Positions 1 to 5,765 of a stretch of 7,059 bases of DNA are shown here, piece by piece (position 1 is the stretch's first letter; every line of letters begins with the position of its first letter). The stretch covers positions 1 to 7,059 of the forward strand of contig CALBYO010000112.1 of assembly GCA_937889705.1 (NCBI GenBank), written 5' to 3'. The DNA comes from an uncultured Bacillota bacterium (GTDB lineage Bacteria > Bacillota > Clostridia > Christensenellales > UBA1242). The position numbers and the translations under genes were made by a program. The notes beneath the pieces were generated by a model. That model made no database searches and had not been told where the DNA came from. It saw nothing but the letters and a program-made list of their open reading frames with translations.

Positions 1-89
1 TTTTGAGGTGTTTTTTCGAAAATTTTTAAAAAATTTTTAATTTTTTGTGCCAATCACCACATTTTTGCACCCAAATTGACCATTTGAAC

Positions 90-112
90 AAAAAAAAGGC
101 AACAGCGTTGCC
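90..112 (-). terminator. Intrinsic terminator hairpin, minus strand
   Basis: Read on the minus strand, GGCAAC (112-107) pairs with GTTGCC (103-98) around a three-base loop, and the stem is followed at once by eight T (97-90). This is a textbook Rho-independent terminator for leftward transcription. It lies about 90 bases beyond another hairpin at the end of the dehydrogenase gene. It is therefore either a back-up terminator, the end of a small RNA, or an attenuator in front of a gene outside the window. Confidence 0.7.
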
Positions 113-114
113 AA

Positions 115-140
115 AACCTAGCATCAGATGATGCAAGGTT
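115..140. repeat. 26-bp imperfect inverted repeat (hairpin)
   Basis: AACCT (115-119) pairs with AGGTT (136-140), and GCATC (121-125) pairs with GATGC (130-134), with a single A/A mismatch between the two segments and a four-base loop. On the minus strand it forms a stem with one U-U mismatch directly before the T-tailed hairpin at 98-112, so the two would fold as tandem hairpins in one leftward transcript. There is no T-tract after it in either direction, so it is not itself a terminator. Confidence 0.5.
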
Positions 141-200
141 CATATAATGATGCTATTAAATATTAGTCCACTACATTCCACATAAAAAGTCATGCATGAC

Positions 201-230
201 AAAACAACCTATCGGTTTGATAGGTTGTTT
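201..230 (-). terminator. Terminator of the dehydrogenase gene
   Basis: A perfect 12-bp stem (202-213 with 219-230) encloses a five-base loop. It begins 12 bases after the stop codon of the minus-strand dehydrogenase gene and reads into a short T run (204-201) on the minus strand. Position and shape fit an intrinsic terminator. The T tract is short, so some read-through toward the hairpins further left is possible. Confidence 0.7.
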
Positions 231-242
231 AATTAAGTTAAA

Positions 243-1019
243 TTATTTATATTTTTTGTCTAGTTTTTGTTGTTTAACCCAAATTTTCATTACGGTTTTT
301 CTTGGCAACATACCTGTAAATCTCAAAAGCGAGCGAGTTTTTAAACCATAAGTTGAAACAAGTTTGCCTCGGCGAGCGTCTTTCAACGCTTTTTTAACGA
401 CATCGTGTGCATCGTACATAACAACATATTTTGTTACAACTTTATTTGTTGCTTTTTCTGCTCTATCAAAGAAATTGGTTTTTGTCCAGAATGGGCAAAC
501 TGTTGTGACACCTATTTTCCTGCTTTTAAGTTCAACTGAAAGTGCCATTGAATAATATTTTACAAACACTTTTGTTGCTGCATAAACATTGATATATGGA
601 ATTGGTTGAGATGATGCAACTGACGAAATATTAATAATCTTTGAGCCTTTTGGCATATATGGGATTGTTGTTTCCGTCATTCTAACCAACGCTTTGCAGT
701 TCAAATCTATCATATTTAAACTTTGCTCAACTGGGATTTCGTCAAATCTACCAAATTTTCCAAAACCGCTGCAATTTATCAAAAGAGCAACTTCTGCTCC
801 GCTTTCTTGAAGTGCTTGTTCGTAAACTTTGAATGATTCTTCAACTGTTAAGTCGCAAGCGAAATATCTTAAATGTGTTTTTAATTCTTGTTTTAAATGT
901 TCAAGTTTATCTTCCTCTAAGGCTATGCCCCAAATTTCATCATATCCTGCGTCATCAATTTGTTTAACAAATTCTCTTCCGATGCCCGAAGAAGCACCTG
1001 TAACTACTGCTATTTTCAT
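243..1019 (-). CDS. Short-chain dehydrogenase/reductase (SDR), classical type
   Basis: This is a predicted cytoplasmic NAD(P)-dependent oxidoreductase of 258 residues, the usual length for classical SDRs. The nucleotide-binding motif TGASSGIG is at residues 7-14, right after the N-terminal strand. The catalytic tetrad is visible as Asn107, Ser133 (in NISSVAS), Tyr146 and Lys150 (YAATK). The common NNAG motif is changed to NCSG (82-85). The C-terminal third is basic and ends in a Lys-rich tail (QQKLDKKYK), with no obvious membrane segment. The substrate cannot be read from the sequence; many relatives of this DltE/YqjQ-like type are uncharacterised. The ATG at 1017-1019 follows AAGGAG with a six-base gap, so the start is secure. 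The gene has its own promoter (1043-1070) and terminator (201-230), so it appears monocistronic and is insulated from spoVG upstream. Confidence 0.93.
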   Translation of the reverse strand: MKIAVVTGASSGIGREFVKQIDDAGYDEIWGIALEEDKLEHLKQELKTHLRYFACDLTVEESFKVYEQALQESGAEVALLINCSGFGKFGRFDEIPVEQSLNMIDLNCKALVRMTETTIPYMPKGSKIINISSVASSQPIPYINVYAATKVFVKYYSMALSVELKSRKIGVTTVCPFWTKTNFFDRAEKATNKVVTKYVVMYDAHDVVKKALKDARRGKLVSTYGLKTRSLLRFTGMLPRKTVMKIWVKQQKLDKKYK

Positions 1020-1025
1020 ACTTTT

Positions 1026-1031
1026 CTCCTT
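1026..1031 (-). promoter_or_regulatory. Ribosome binding site of the dehydrogenase gene
   Basis: AAGGAG on the minus strand lies six bases before the ATG at 1019. It is close to the consensus and fixes the start codon. Confidence 0.8.
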
Positions 1032-1042
1032 TTAACAATCAT

Positions 1043-1070
1043 ATTATATGCAATATTTGATTTTTTCCAA
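1043..1070 (-). promoter_or_regulatory. Sigma-A-type promoter for the dehydrogenase gene
   Basis: On the minus strand a perfect -10 box TATAAT (1048-1043) is preceded, after 16 bp, by TTGGAA (1070-1065), a four-of-six match to the -35 consensus. The predicted transcript would start near 1036, giving a leader of about 17 bases that contains the ribosome binding site. The element lies between the spoVG terminator and the dehydrogenase start, which supports independent transcription. Confidence 0.6.
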
Positions 1071-1090
1071 AATATATTTAACTAAATAAC

Positions 1091-1122
1091 AAAAAAATGC
1101 CAAAATTAATTGGCATTTTTTT
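1091..1122 (-). terminator. Terminator of spoVG (bidirectional by symmetry)
   Basis: A perfect 13-bp stem (1091-1103 with 1110-1122) surrounds a six-base loop. The core is TTGGCA, and the outer part is A7/T7, so either strand would produce a GC-containing stem ending in seven U. It lies about 60 bases after the spoVG stop, and no rightward gene precedes it, so its job is to end the spoVG transcript before the dehydrogenase promoter. Confidence 0.85.
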
Positions 1123-1181
1123 AAGCGCACAAACAAAATATGTGCATTAAATCACATAAATTTATTAAGATTTAAAACAAA

Positions 1182-1457
1182 CTATTCAGCACTGCCTTCT
1201 TTTTCTGCTTTTTCGTATGCTTTTAAAACTTCTTCAATGATTTTTTCTCTTGTTTCTGTGTTGATTGGGTGAACAATGTCTCTATATTCTCCGTCCGGAG
1301 TTTTCTTTGATGGCATTGAGATAAAGAACCCCTCTTTCCCCTCAATAACCTTGATATCGTGAACAACAAAGCATTCATCGATTGTGATTGAAGCAACTGC
1401 TTTCAATTTGCTGTCTTCCTTTGTAACCAGCCTAATTCTTACATCTGTGATTTTCAA
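1182..1457 (-). CDS. spoVG: SpoVG, regulatory nucleic-acid-binding protein
   Basis: SpoVG is a small, widely conserved Firmicutes protein that binds DNA and RNA. It affects sporulation-septum formation in Bacillus and capsule or virulence gene expression in staphylococci and Listeria. The 91-residue product reads TDVRIR near the start, then ASITIDECFVVHDIKVIEG, then SMPSKKTPDGEYRDIVHPIN, and ends in a charged helix; these are the hallmark segments of the family in the right order. The frame stays open ten codons further upstream, to a TTG at 1487. The TTG at 1455-1457 is chosen instead because AGGAAGG sits eight bases before it and because family members begin at this point (M-x-I/V-TDVR). 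In many clostridia spoVG lies near murC, purR and glmU; here murC is divergent and purR and glmU are not in the window. The gene has its own promoter and terminator. Its presence is compatible with, but does not prove, spore formation. Confidence 0.95.
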   Translation of the reverse strand: MKITDVRIRLVTKEDSKLKAVASITIDECFVVHDIKVIEGKEGFFISMPSKKTPDGEYRDIVHPINTETREKIIEEVLKAYEKAEKEGSAE

Positions 1458-1465
1458 GTTAATTA

Positions 1466-1472
1466 CCTTCCT
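1466..1472 (-). promoter_or_regulatory. Ribosome binding site that decides the spoVG start
   Basis: AGGAAGG on the minus strand lies eight bases before the TTG at 1457. It lies inside the longer open frame that begins at 1487, which argues that the ten extra N-terminal codons there (rich in Lys and Asn) are actually leader sequence. Confidence 0.8.
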
Positions 1473-1508
1473 TTTTTTATTCTTCAAGTATTCCTTAAAG
1501 TTGCCATT

Positions 1509-1536
1509 ATTATAACATCACTAGTGAAATTATCAA
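1509..1536 (-). promoter_or_regulatory. Sigma-A-type promoter of spoVG with extended -10
   Basis: On the minus strand the -35 box TTGATA (1536-1531) is followed after 16 bp by an extended -10, TGTTATAAT (1517-1509). This is a five-of-six -35 and a perfect -10. The transcript would start near 1502, giving a leader of about 45 bases. In Bacillus subtilis spoVG is known for a sigma-H promoter; here the visible elements are of housekeeping type. The spacer contains the perfect palindrome TCACTAGTGA (1518-1527), a possible repressor site. Confidence 0.7.
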
Positions 1537-1590
1537 AACATTTTTTAACACTTTTTTAGCAAAATGCTAAAACTTATCATATTTATGAAT

Positions 1591-2904
1591 ATGGCAAAAA
1601 AATACTACTTTATTGGCATTGGTGGCATTAGCATGAGTGCTCTCGCCATATTTTTAAAACTCAGTGGCGAAGAAGTTAGCGGCTCGGACATCACGATTAA
1701 CGAAACAATGCAAAATTTGGATAAATTCAATATTAAATACAACATTGGACACATTGAAAGCAATATCGCTACATACAACCCTGACATTGTTGTTATAAAT
1801 TGTGCGATTGACGAAAAAAATGACGAATTAAACTGGGCAAAAGCAAACAAAATTAAAATCATTTCTCGCGCAAAATTGCTTGGAGACTTTTCCAAGAACT
1901 TTAAAAATGTCATTGCAATTTCAGGAACACACGGCAAGACAACAACAGTTGGCATGATTTCGGAAATTTTTATAGAAGCAGGCTTAAAACCTTCTGTCCA
2001 TATTGGCGGAATGTTAAATAAAATTAACAGCAATTTCTTAGTTGGCGAGCAAAAGTTTTTCATAACTGAGGCTTGCGAATACAAAAACAGTTTTTTATAT
2101 CTCAGACCAAAAGTTGGCGTTATGCTCAATATTGAGCGTGACCACATGGACTTTTTCAAGAACTACAAGGAACTTGAAAACAGTTTTGACAAGTTTTTAG
2201 ACCATTCAAAAATAAAGATCTATCCAAAAAGCGTTCATTCCGACTTTGATTTCTATTATCAATCAAACACAAAACTCATCAATTTTTACGCAACAAACAT
2301 TGAAAAATCTAAGCGTGGAATTATCTTCAAATATTACGAAAACGGCAAGTTTATAACAACGATTAGGCTCAACACATTTGGGACACACAATGTAAACAAT
2401 GCTATTGTTGCTATCATGATAGCAAGGCATTACAAAGTCAAAATTGCAGATATTAAGCGTGCTTTAAAGAATTTTTCGGGCGTTAAACGCCGATTTGAAA
2501 CCATTGGCTATTTAGGCAACACGGTTGTTATTCACGATTACGCGCATCACCCAACTGAAATAAAAAAAGTGATAAAACAAGCAAAAGAACTTGGCAAGGT
2601 TTTAACTGTCTTCCAGCCACACACCTATTCCAGAACCAAAAAATTATTTGCCAATTTTAAAACGGCTTTTGACGAAGCAGACAAGACAATTTTATACAAG
2701 ACATACCCTGCAAGAGAAACAGCAGATATGGGCTATGACGCAAAAAAACTTTATGAAAATCTGATGGATAAAATTGATGTTGAATACTTTGATGACGAAA
2801 GCAAAATGCTAAAATCAATAAAGAAACAATGTAAAAAATTTGATGTTGTTTTAATGCTTGGTGCAGGCAATATTGACCAAAGCGCAAAAAAATTATTAAA
2901 ATAG
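1591..2904 (+). CDS. murC: UDP-N-acetylmuramate--L-alanine ligase (MurC)
   Basis: MurC uses ATP to join L-alanine to UDP-N-acetylmuramic acid, the first amino-acid addition of peptidoglycan precursor synthesis, in the cytoplasm. All three Mur-ligase domains are present in 437 residues: an N-terminal UDP-binding Rossmann fold with GIGGISM (9-15), a central ATPase domain with the P-loop GTHGKTTT (112-119) and NIERDHMD (180-187), and a C-terminal domain with DYAHHPTE (316-323), QPHTYSRT (342-349) and GAGNI (424-428). EACEYKNSFL (160-169) is the clostridial form of the EADExDxSFL segment. Three in-frame ATGs compete: 1564, 1585 and 1591. None has a Shine-Dalgarno sequence. I chose 1591 because MAKKYYFIGIGGISM fits the family N-terminus; the longer forms add nine or two residues. 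The gene is divergent from spoVG and is followed after 12 bases by a new promoter, with no terminator between. Confidence 0.95.
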   Translation: MAKKYYFIGIGGISMSALAIFLKLSGEEVSGSDITINETMQNLDKFNIKYNIGHIESNIATYNPDIVVINCAIDEKNDELNWAKANKIKIISRAKLLGDFSKNFKNVIAISGTHGKTTTVGMISEIFIEAGLKPSVHIGGMLNKINSNFLVGEQKFFITEACEYKNSFLYLRPKVGVMLNIERDHMDFFKNYKELENSFDKFLDHSKIKIYPKSVHSDFDFYYQSNTKLINFYATNIEKSKRGIIFKYYENGKFITTIRLNTFGTHNVNNAIVAIMIARHYKVKIADIKRALKNFSGVKRRFETIGYLGNTVVIHDYAHHPTEIKKVIKQAKELGKVLTVFQPHTYSRTKKLFANFKTAFDEADKTILYKTYPARETADMGYDAKKLYENLMDKIDVEYFDDESKMLKSIKKQCKKFDVVLMLGAGNIDQSAKKLLK

Positions 2905-2916
2905 TCAAAATATGCT

Positions 2917-2945
2917 TTGACAATTAGTTTGAAGTTTGATAATAT
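2917..2945 (+). promoter_or_regulatory. Near-consensus sigma-A promoter of the three-gene unit
   Basis: A perfect -35 TTGACA (2917-2922) is followed after 17 bp by an extended -10, TGATAATAT (2937-2945), whose hexamer TAATAT is one base from TATAAT. Transcription would start near 2952, about 26 bases before the ATG at 2978. This is the strongest promoter in the window. It starts 12 bases beyond the murC stop codon. The open frame of the next gene extends back to a TTG at 2936, which lies between the -35 and -10 boxes and so cannot be translated from this promoter. Confidence 0.8.
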
Positions 2946-2977
2946 CTATAAAGACTATTATAAGTCGTTTTAGTTTT

Positions 2978-4564
2978 ATGTCAAAAATCAAACAAAATTC
3001 ACAACTTGAAGAAAAAAACATTGCTGACGCAACTGCTGCCGGCAATTTATCTATTGAAAAAAAACCTGCTCCTAAAAAAGCAGCAAAACAAGACACTTTG
3101 CAAGAACAAATCACTTTGTTTGATGAAAATTTGCAAACCGAAACTCAAAATGAACCTGCAACCGAAATTCAAAACGAAAAAGTTGAAGTCAAATCAACTT
3201 TGAAGTCAACTAACGAAAATTTAAAACCTTCTACAAAGAAAAATTTAAAAATTTCAACGGAACATGTTGAAAAGAAACCAAAAAAGAGTTTTTTAAATTT
3301 CAATAAACCACCTAAGAAAATATTACAAATAGAAACAACTCCCGAAGAAGAAAATGAAAAAATGGACGAAGCGGAACAAGCCGTTAAAAAACAGTCCAGC
3401 AAAAAGAAAAAACTTCTCAATTTGCTTTTCTTCTTGATTAATATCGGTATCGTTGTTGGCTTGTTTGTGTATAACTTTTTAAGCGACACACAAATGACAA
3501 GTCTTTCCGAACTTTTCACTTCAAAAATTAATTGGTGGATTTTCCTACTAGCACTTGTCGTTTCTTCATTAAATATGATTTTAGACGCTATTAAATCATG
3601 GATTTTGATTTGGAAAACAACAGGTAAAAACAGAGTTGCCCTAAGTTACAAAACTTGCGCACTTGGTAGGCACTATGACGCAGTAACACCTATGTCAACT
3701 GGCGGCGAACCTTTCCAAGTTTACTATTTAAACAAACACGGAATACCTGCTGGTAAAGCGGTTTCAATTCCACTTGGTCAATATGTAACCTACACAATGA
3801 CATTTTCAATCTTCTCATTGTTTATTATGATAGCAAGTTTGATTGTTTCTTCAAACACTGAAAATGTTGGAACAACAATCGTATCTGCTGGTGCTTGGAT
3901 TGGATTTGCAATCAACTTTGCCCTTGTTTTGGTTGTATGCCTTGTTTCAATTAACAAAAAAGTTGGAACTGGCTTGATTACAGGCATTTTAAAATTATTA
4001 AAGAAAATGCACTTAATCAAAAATTACGAACAAACTTACAACAAAGCAATCGGCGTTGTTACAGACTATCAAAAAACAATGGTCAGTTACGCAAAGAGCA
4101 AATCAACTTTCTCACTCTGCTTGCTGCTATCATTGCTGCTTATGATAACGCGTTATTCAATACCATATATCATTTATGCAATGTTTAACGGCTTTAATCC
4201 AGGCATATTTGTTGATATTTTCATTAAAACAGTTATGATTGACTTGGCATCAAGTTTCTTCCCACTTCCTGGCGGTTCTGGTGTTGCTGAACTTTCATTC
4301 ACCGCGTTCTTTTCAAGTTTGATGGGTGCAGATATTTTCTGGGCAATGCTTATTTGGAGAATTTTAACCCATTACAGCAACATGATAAGAGGCACAATAA
4401 TAATCATTTACGATTACGCTATTGGCAACAAAAAATTCCAATGGACTCAAAAAAAGTGGCAACTTGAAGAAGAATCTAAAAAATTTGAAGATGCCCAATT
4501 AAAAGATTTTGAAATGACGCTAGTCAAACAAAATAAACGCAAAAATAAAAAAAAGGAGAAATAA
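2978..4564 (+). CDS. Flippase-like membrane protein (LPG synthase TM-region family)
   Basis: This 528-residue integral membrane protein belongs to the family named after the transmembrane half of lysylphosphatidylglycerol synthase (YbhN/UPF0104, AglD-like). It has the membrane part only; the lysyltransferase domain of MprF is absent, so it is probably a lipid or lipid-linked-substrate transporter rather than a synthase. Residues 1-145 are a charged, low-complexity cytoplasmic tail rich in Lys, Glu, Gln, Asn and Thr. Hydrophobic segments follow at about 147-168, 185-208, 266-292, 300-322, 379-400, 412-430 and 450-480. Family motifs are YDAVTPMSTGGEPFQVYYL (233-251) and PLPGGSGVAE (429-438). 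The C-terminus is again Lys-rich. The ATG at 2978 is chosen because the longer start at 2936 lies inside the promoter; no clear ribosome binding site precedes it. It is the first gene of a unit with yqeY and a phosphoesterase. The substrate is unknown. Confidence 0.88.
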   Translation: MSKIKQNSQLEEKNIADATAAGNLSIEKKPAPKKAAKQDTLQEQITLFDENLQTETQNEPATEIQNEKVEVKSTLKSTNENLKPSTKKNLKISTEHVEKKPKKSFLNFNKPPKKILQIETTPEEENEKMDEAEQAVKKQSSKKKKLLNLLFFLINIGIVVGLFVYNFLSDTQMTSLSELFTSKINWWIFLLALVVSSLNMILDAIKSWILIWKTTGKNRVALSYKTCALGRHYDAVTPMSTGGEPFQVYYLNKHGIPAGKAVSIPLGQYVTYTMTFSIFSLFIMIASLIVSSNTENVGTTIVSAGAWIGFAINFALVLVVCLVSINKKVGTGLITGILKLLKKMHLIKNYEQTYNKAIGVVTDYQKTMVSYAKSKSTFSLCLLLSLLLMITRYSIPYIIYAMFNGFNPGIFVDIFIKTVMIDLASSFFPLPGGSGVAELSFTAFFSSLMGADIFWAMLIWRILTHYSNMIRGTIIIIYDYAIGNKKFQWTQKKWQLEEESKKFEDAQLKDFEMTLVKQNKRKNKKKEK

Positions 4565-4565
4565 T

Positions 4566-4994
4566 ATGATTTTAGACGAAATTAAAAAAGCAAATGTTGA
4601 AGCATTAAAAAACAAAGATAAAGAAGCAAGAACAATTTACAGCATCGTTATGAATAAAGCCATGCTTGAAACAATTAAAAAGAGAGAAAAAGGCGAAGAA
4701 TTAACAGACGCTGACATGGTTCAAATCTTCCAAAAAACAATTAAAGAATTAACAGAAGAAGCAGAAAACTACGCAAAAGCAGGCAATCAAGAAGAAAGTG
4801 CGAACATTTTAAAACAAAGGCAAATTATTGAAAATTACTTGCCAAAAATGATGAGCGAAGAAGAAATTTTGAGCGAAATTAACAAACTTGACGACAAATC
4901 TATCGGCAATGTTATGAAACACTTCAAAATGAATTTTGCTGGCAAATGCGATATGCGTATGGTTTCAGAAGCAATCAAAAAAATGGGGAACTAA
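4566..4994 (+). CDS. yqeY: YqeY family protein (GatB/YqeY domain)
   Basis: This 142-residue protein is close to the usual size (about 148) of the YqeY family. The family resembles the C-terminal tail domain of the amidotransferase subunit GatB, which contacts tRNA. A role linked to tRNA or translation is often proposed, but the function is not established. Visible family segments are a helical N-terminal half, YLPKMMSEEEI (91-101), the stretch from Ser112 with IGNVMKHFK, and AGKCDMRMVSEAIKK (125-139). It is very charged with no membrane segment, so cytoplasmic. AAGGAG at 4553-4558 lies seven bases before the ATG. That site is inside the Lys-rich end of the preceding gene, and only one base separates the two, so translation is probably coupled. 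The next gene also follows after one base. Confidence 0.93.
   Translation: MILDEIKKANVEALKNKDKEARTIYSIVMNKAMLETIKKREKGEELTDADMVQIFQKTIKELTEEAENYAKAGNQEESANILKQRQIIENYLPKMMSEEEILSEINKLDDKSIGNVMKHFKMNFAGKCDMRMVSEAIKKMGN
4985..4989 (+). promoter_or_regulatory. Ribosome binding site deciding the phosphoesterase start
   Basis: GGGGA lies six bases before the TTG at 4996 and inside the last codons of yqeY. It is a moderate site, and translational coupling from the yqeY stop at 4992-4994 probably helps initiation. Confidence 0.5.
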
Positions 4995-4995
4995 T

Positions 4996-5718
4996 TTGAA
5001 GATTTTTTCTATAAGCGATTTACATCTTTCTATAAACAATCCAAAGCCCATGGACATTTTTGGTGGCCCATGGGATAATTATCTTGATGAAATTGTAAGC
5101 GACTGGAAAGAAAAAGTAAGCGAAGACGACATCGTGCTAATTGCCGGCGATATTAGTTGGGCAATGAAAACGGAAGACGCAAAACCCGATTTAGACTTCA
5201 TCTCTGCCCTACCTGGCAAAAAGATAATAATTCGTGGCAATCATGATTATTGGTGGAAAAGTATTAGTGCAGTTAGAAATATGTGTTCAAATGGGCTTTA
5301 CGCCCTTCAAAACGACCATTTGGTGATTGGGAATTACATATTTACAGGCACGCGCGGCTGGCAAGTTCCAGAGCGAGAAGAAAATCAAAAACCAGAAGAC
5401 GCGAAAATATTAAATCGCGAGTTTATAAGGCTTGAACTTTCATTGCAAAGTGCAAAAAATTGTAAAGAAAAATTGGAGCAAGAATCAAGCGAAAAATACA
5501 AGATTATTTCACTTATTCACTACCCACCTTTCAATTCCAAACGCGCACCAAATAATTTTACAAAACTTTTTGAACAATACGGCGTTGATGTTGTCGTATA
5601 CGGACATATTCATGGCAAAAATTCAAGAAGCGTAGCGCTCACTGAAATTAATAACATAAAGTATTATTTAACATCGTGCGACCAAGTGAATAATAAATTA
5701 GTAGAAATTAAAGTGTGA
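4996..5718 (+). CDS. Calcineurin-like metallophosphoesterase
   Basis: This predicted cytoplasmic metal-dependent phosphohydrolase has 240 residues. The metal and phosphate ligands of the family appear in order: Asp8 and His10 (SDLHLS), Asp52 (GDISW), Asn82 and His83 (GNHDYWW), His175 (HYPP), and His204 and His206 (GHIHG). The long identical-looking blocks GDISWAM, LPGKK, RGNHDYWW, GTRGW and HYPPFNS match my memory of the bacterial subfamily first named from Chlamydia CT488; its natural substrate is not known. The frame is open further upstream to a TTG at 4936 inside yqeY, but family members begin MKIFxISDLHLS, so the TTG at 4996 is used, one base after the yqeY stop. It is the last gene of the flippase-yqeY-phosphoesterase unit. 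Its final codons form the left arm of the terminator at 5710-5738. Confidence 0.92.
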   Translation: MKIFSISDLHLSINNPKPMDIFGGPWDNYLDEIVSDWKEKVSEDDIVLIAGDISWAMKTEDAKPDLDFISALPGKKIIIRGNHDYWWKSISAVRNMCSNGLYALQNDHLVIGNYIFTGTRGWQVPEREENQKPEDAKILNREFIRLELSLQSAKNCKEKLEQESSEKYKIISLIHYPPFNSKRAPNNFTKLFEQYGVDVVVYGHIHGKNSRSVALTEINNIKYYLTSCDQVNNKLVEIKV

Positions 5719-5738
5719 ACAAATGTTCACACTTTTTT
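5710..5738 (+). terminator. Terminator of the three-gene unit, overlapping a stop codon
   Basis: An 11-bp perfect stem (5710-5720 with 5725-5735) with an AAAT loop is followed by a T run (5733-5738). The left arm contains the last codons and the TGA stop of the phosphoesterase gene. On the minus strand the tail is poor in T, so it should work mainly rightward. Its centre reads GAACAAATGTTC, which also matches the core of the Gram-positive LexA box; see findings. Confidence 0.85.
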
Positions 5739-5751
5739 CATATTGTGCATT

Positions 5752-5761
5752 AAGGAAGGTG
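5752..5761 (+). promoter_or_regulatory. Strong ribosome binding site of the Cys/Pro-rich gene
   Basis: AAGGAAGGTG lies four bases before the ATG at 5766 (GGAAGG ends six bases before it). It is one of the best Shine-Dalgarno matches in the window and is the main reason to accept the following unusual small gene as real. No clear promoter is visible between the terminator at 5738 and this site. Confidence 0.75.
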
Positions 5762-5765
5762 CAAT

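Larger units (their letters stand above)
1..242. other. AT-rich non-coding region with hairpin cluster
   Basis: No reading frame here has a plausible start, ribosome binding site and length on either strand; the few minus-strand ATG/GTG codons hit stops within about 15 codons. Bases 1-45 are almost pure A/T runs. From 90 to 230 there are several inverted repeats, listed separately where strong, including the perfect palindrome GTCATGCATGAC at 189-200, which on the minus strand is followed by five T. The region is downstream of the dehydrogenase gene, so part of it is that gene's 3' end. The rest could be a small RNA or the leader of a gene left of the window. Confidence 0.6.

Noticed and set aside
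143..148. TATAAT on the plus strand as a promoter for a rightward small RNA
   Set aside because: No acceptable -35 box lies 16-18 bp upstream and there is no TG extension. TTGCCA at 108-113 is 29 bp away. The region is so AT-rich that a chance match is likely.
1127..1145. GCACA/TGTGC hairpin downstream of spoVG
   Set aside because: Only five pairs with a nine-base loop; the strong hairpin at 1091-1122 accounts for termination.
1605..2159. 184-codon open frame antisense to murC
   Set aside because: It is a mirror of a strongly coding gene, has no ribosome binding site, and its translation resembles no known family.
2904..2921. Inverted repeat GTCAAA/TTTGAC as murC terminator or operator
   Set aside because: Six weak A/T-rich pairs with no T tract cannot terminate, and overlap with the -35 box TTGACA explains half of it. 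Too short to claim an operator.
3169..3519. Open frame antisense to the flippase-like gene
   Set aside because: It arises from the Lys-rich codons (AAA/GAA) read backward as Phe/Ser-rich sequence; no start signals.
4936..4995. Longer phosphoesterase start at TTG 4936 inside yqeY
   Set aside because: The extra 20 residues are the yqeY sequence in another frame, and the family N-terminus MKIFxISDLH begins exactly at TTG 4996.
5432..5635. 67-codon plus-strand frame inside the phosphoesterase gene
   Set aside because: It is an out-of-frame shadow over conserved HYPP and GHIHG codons, with no ribosome binding site.
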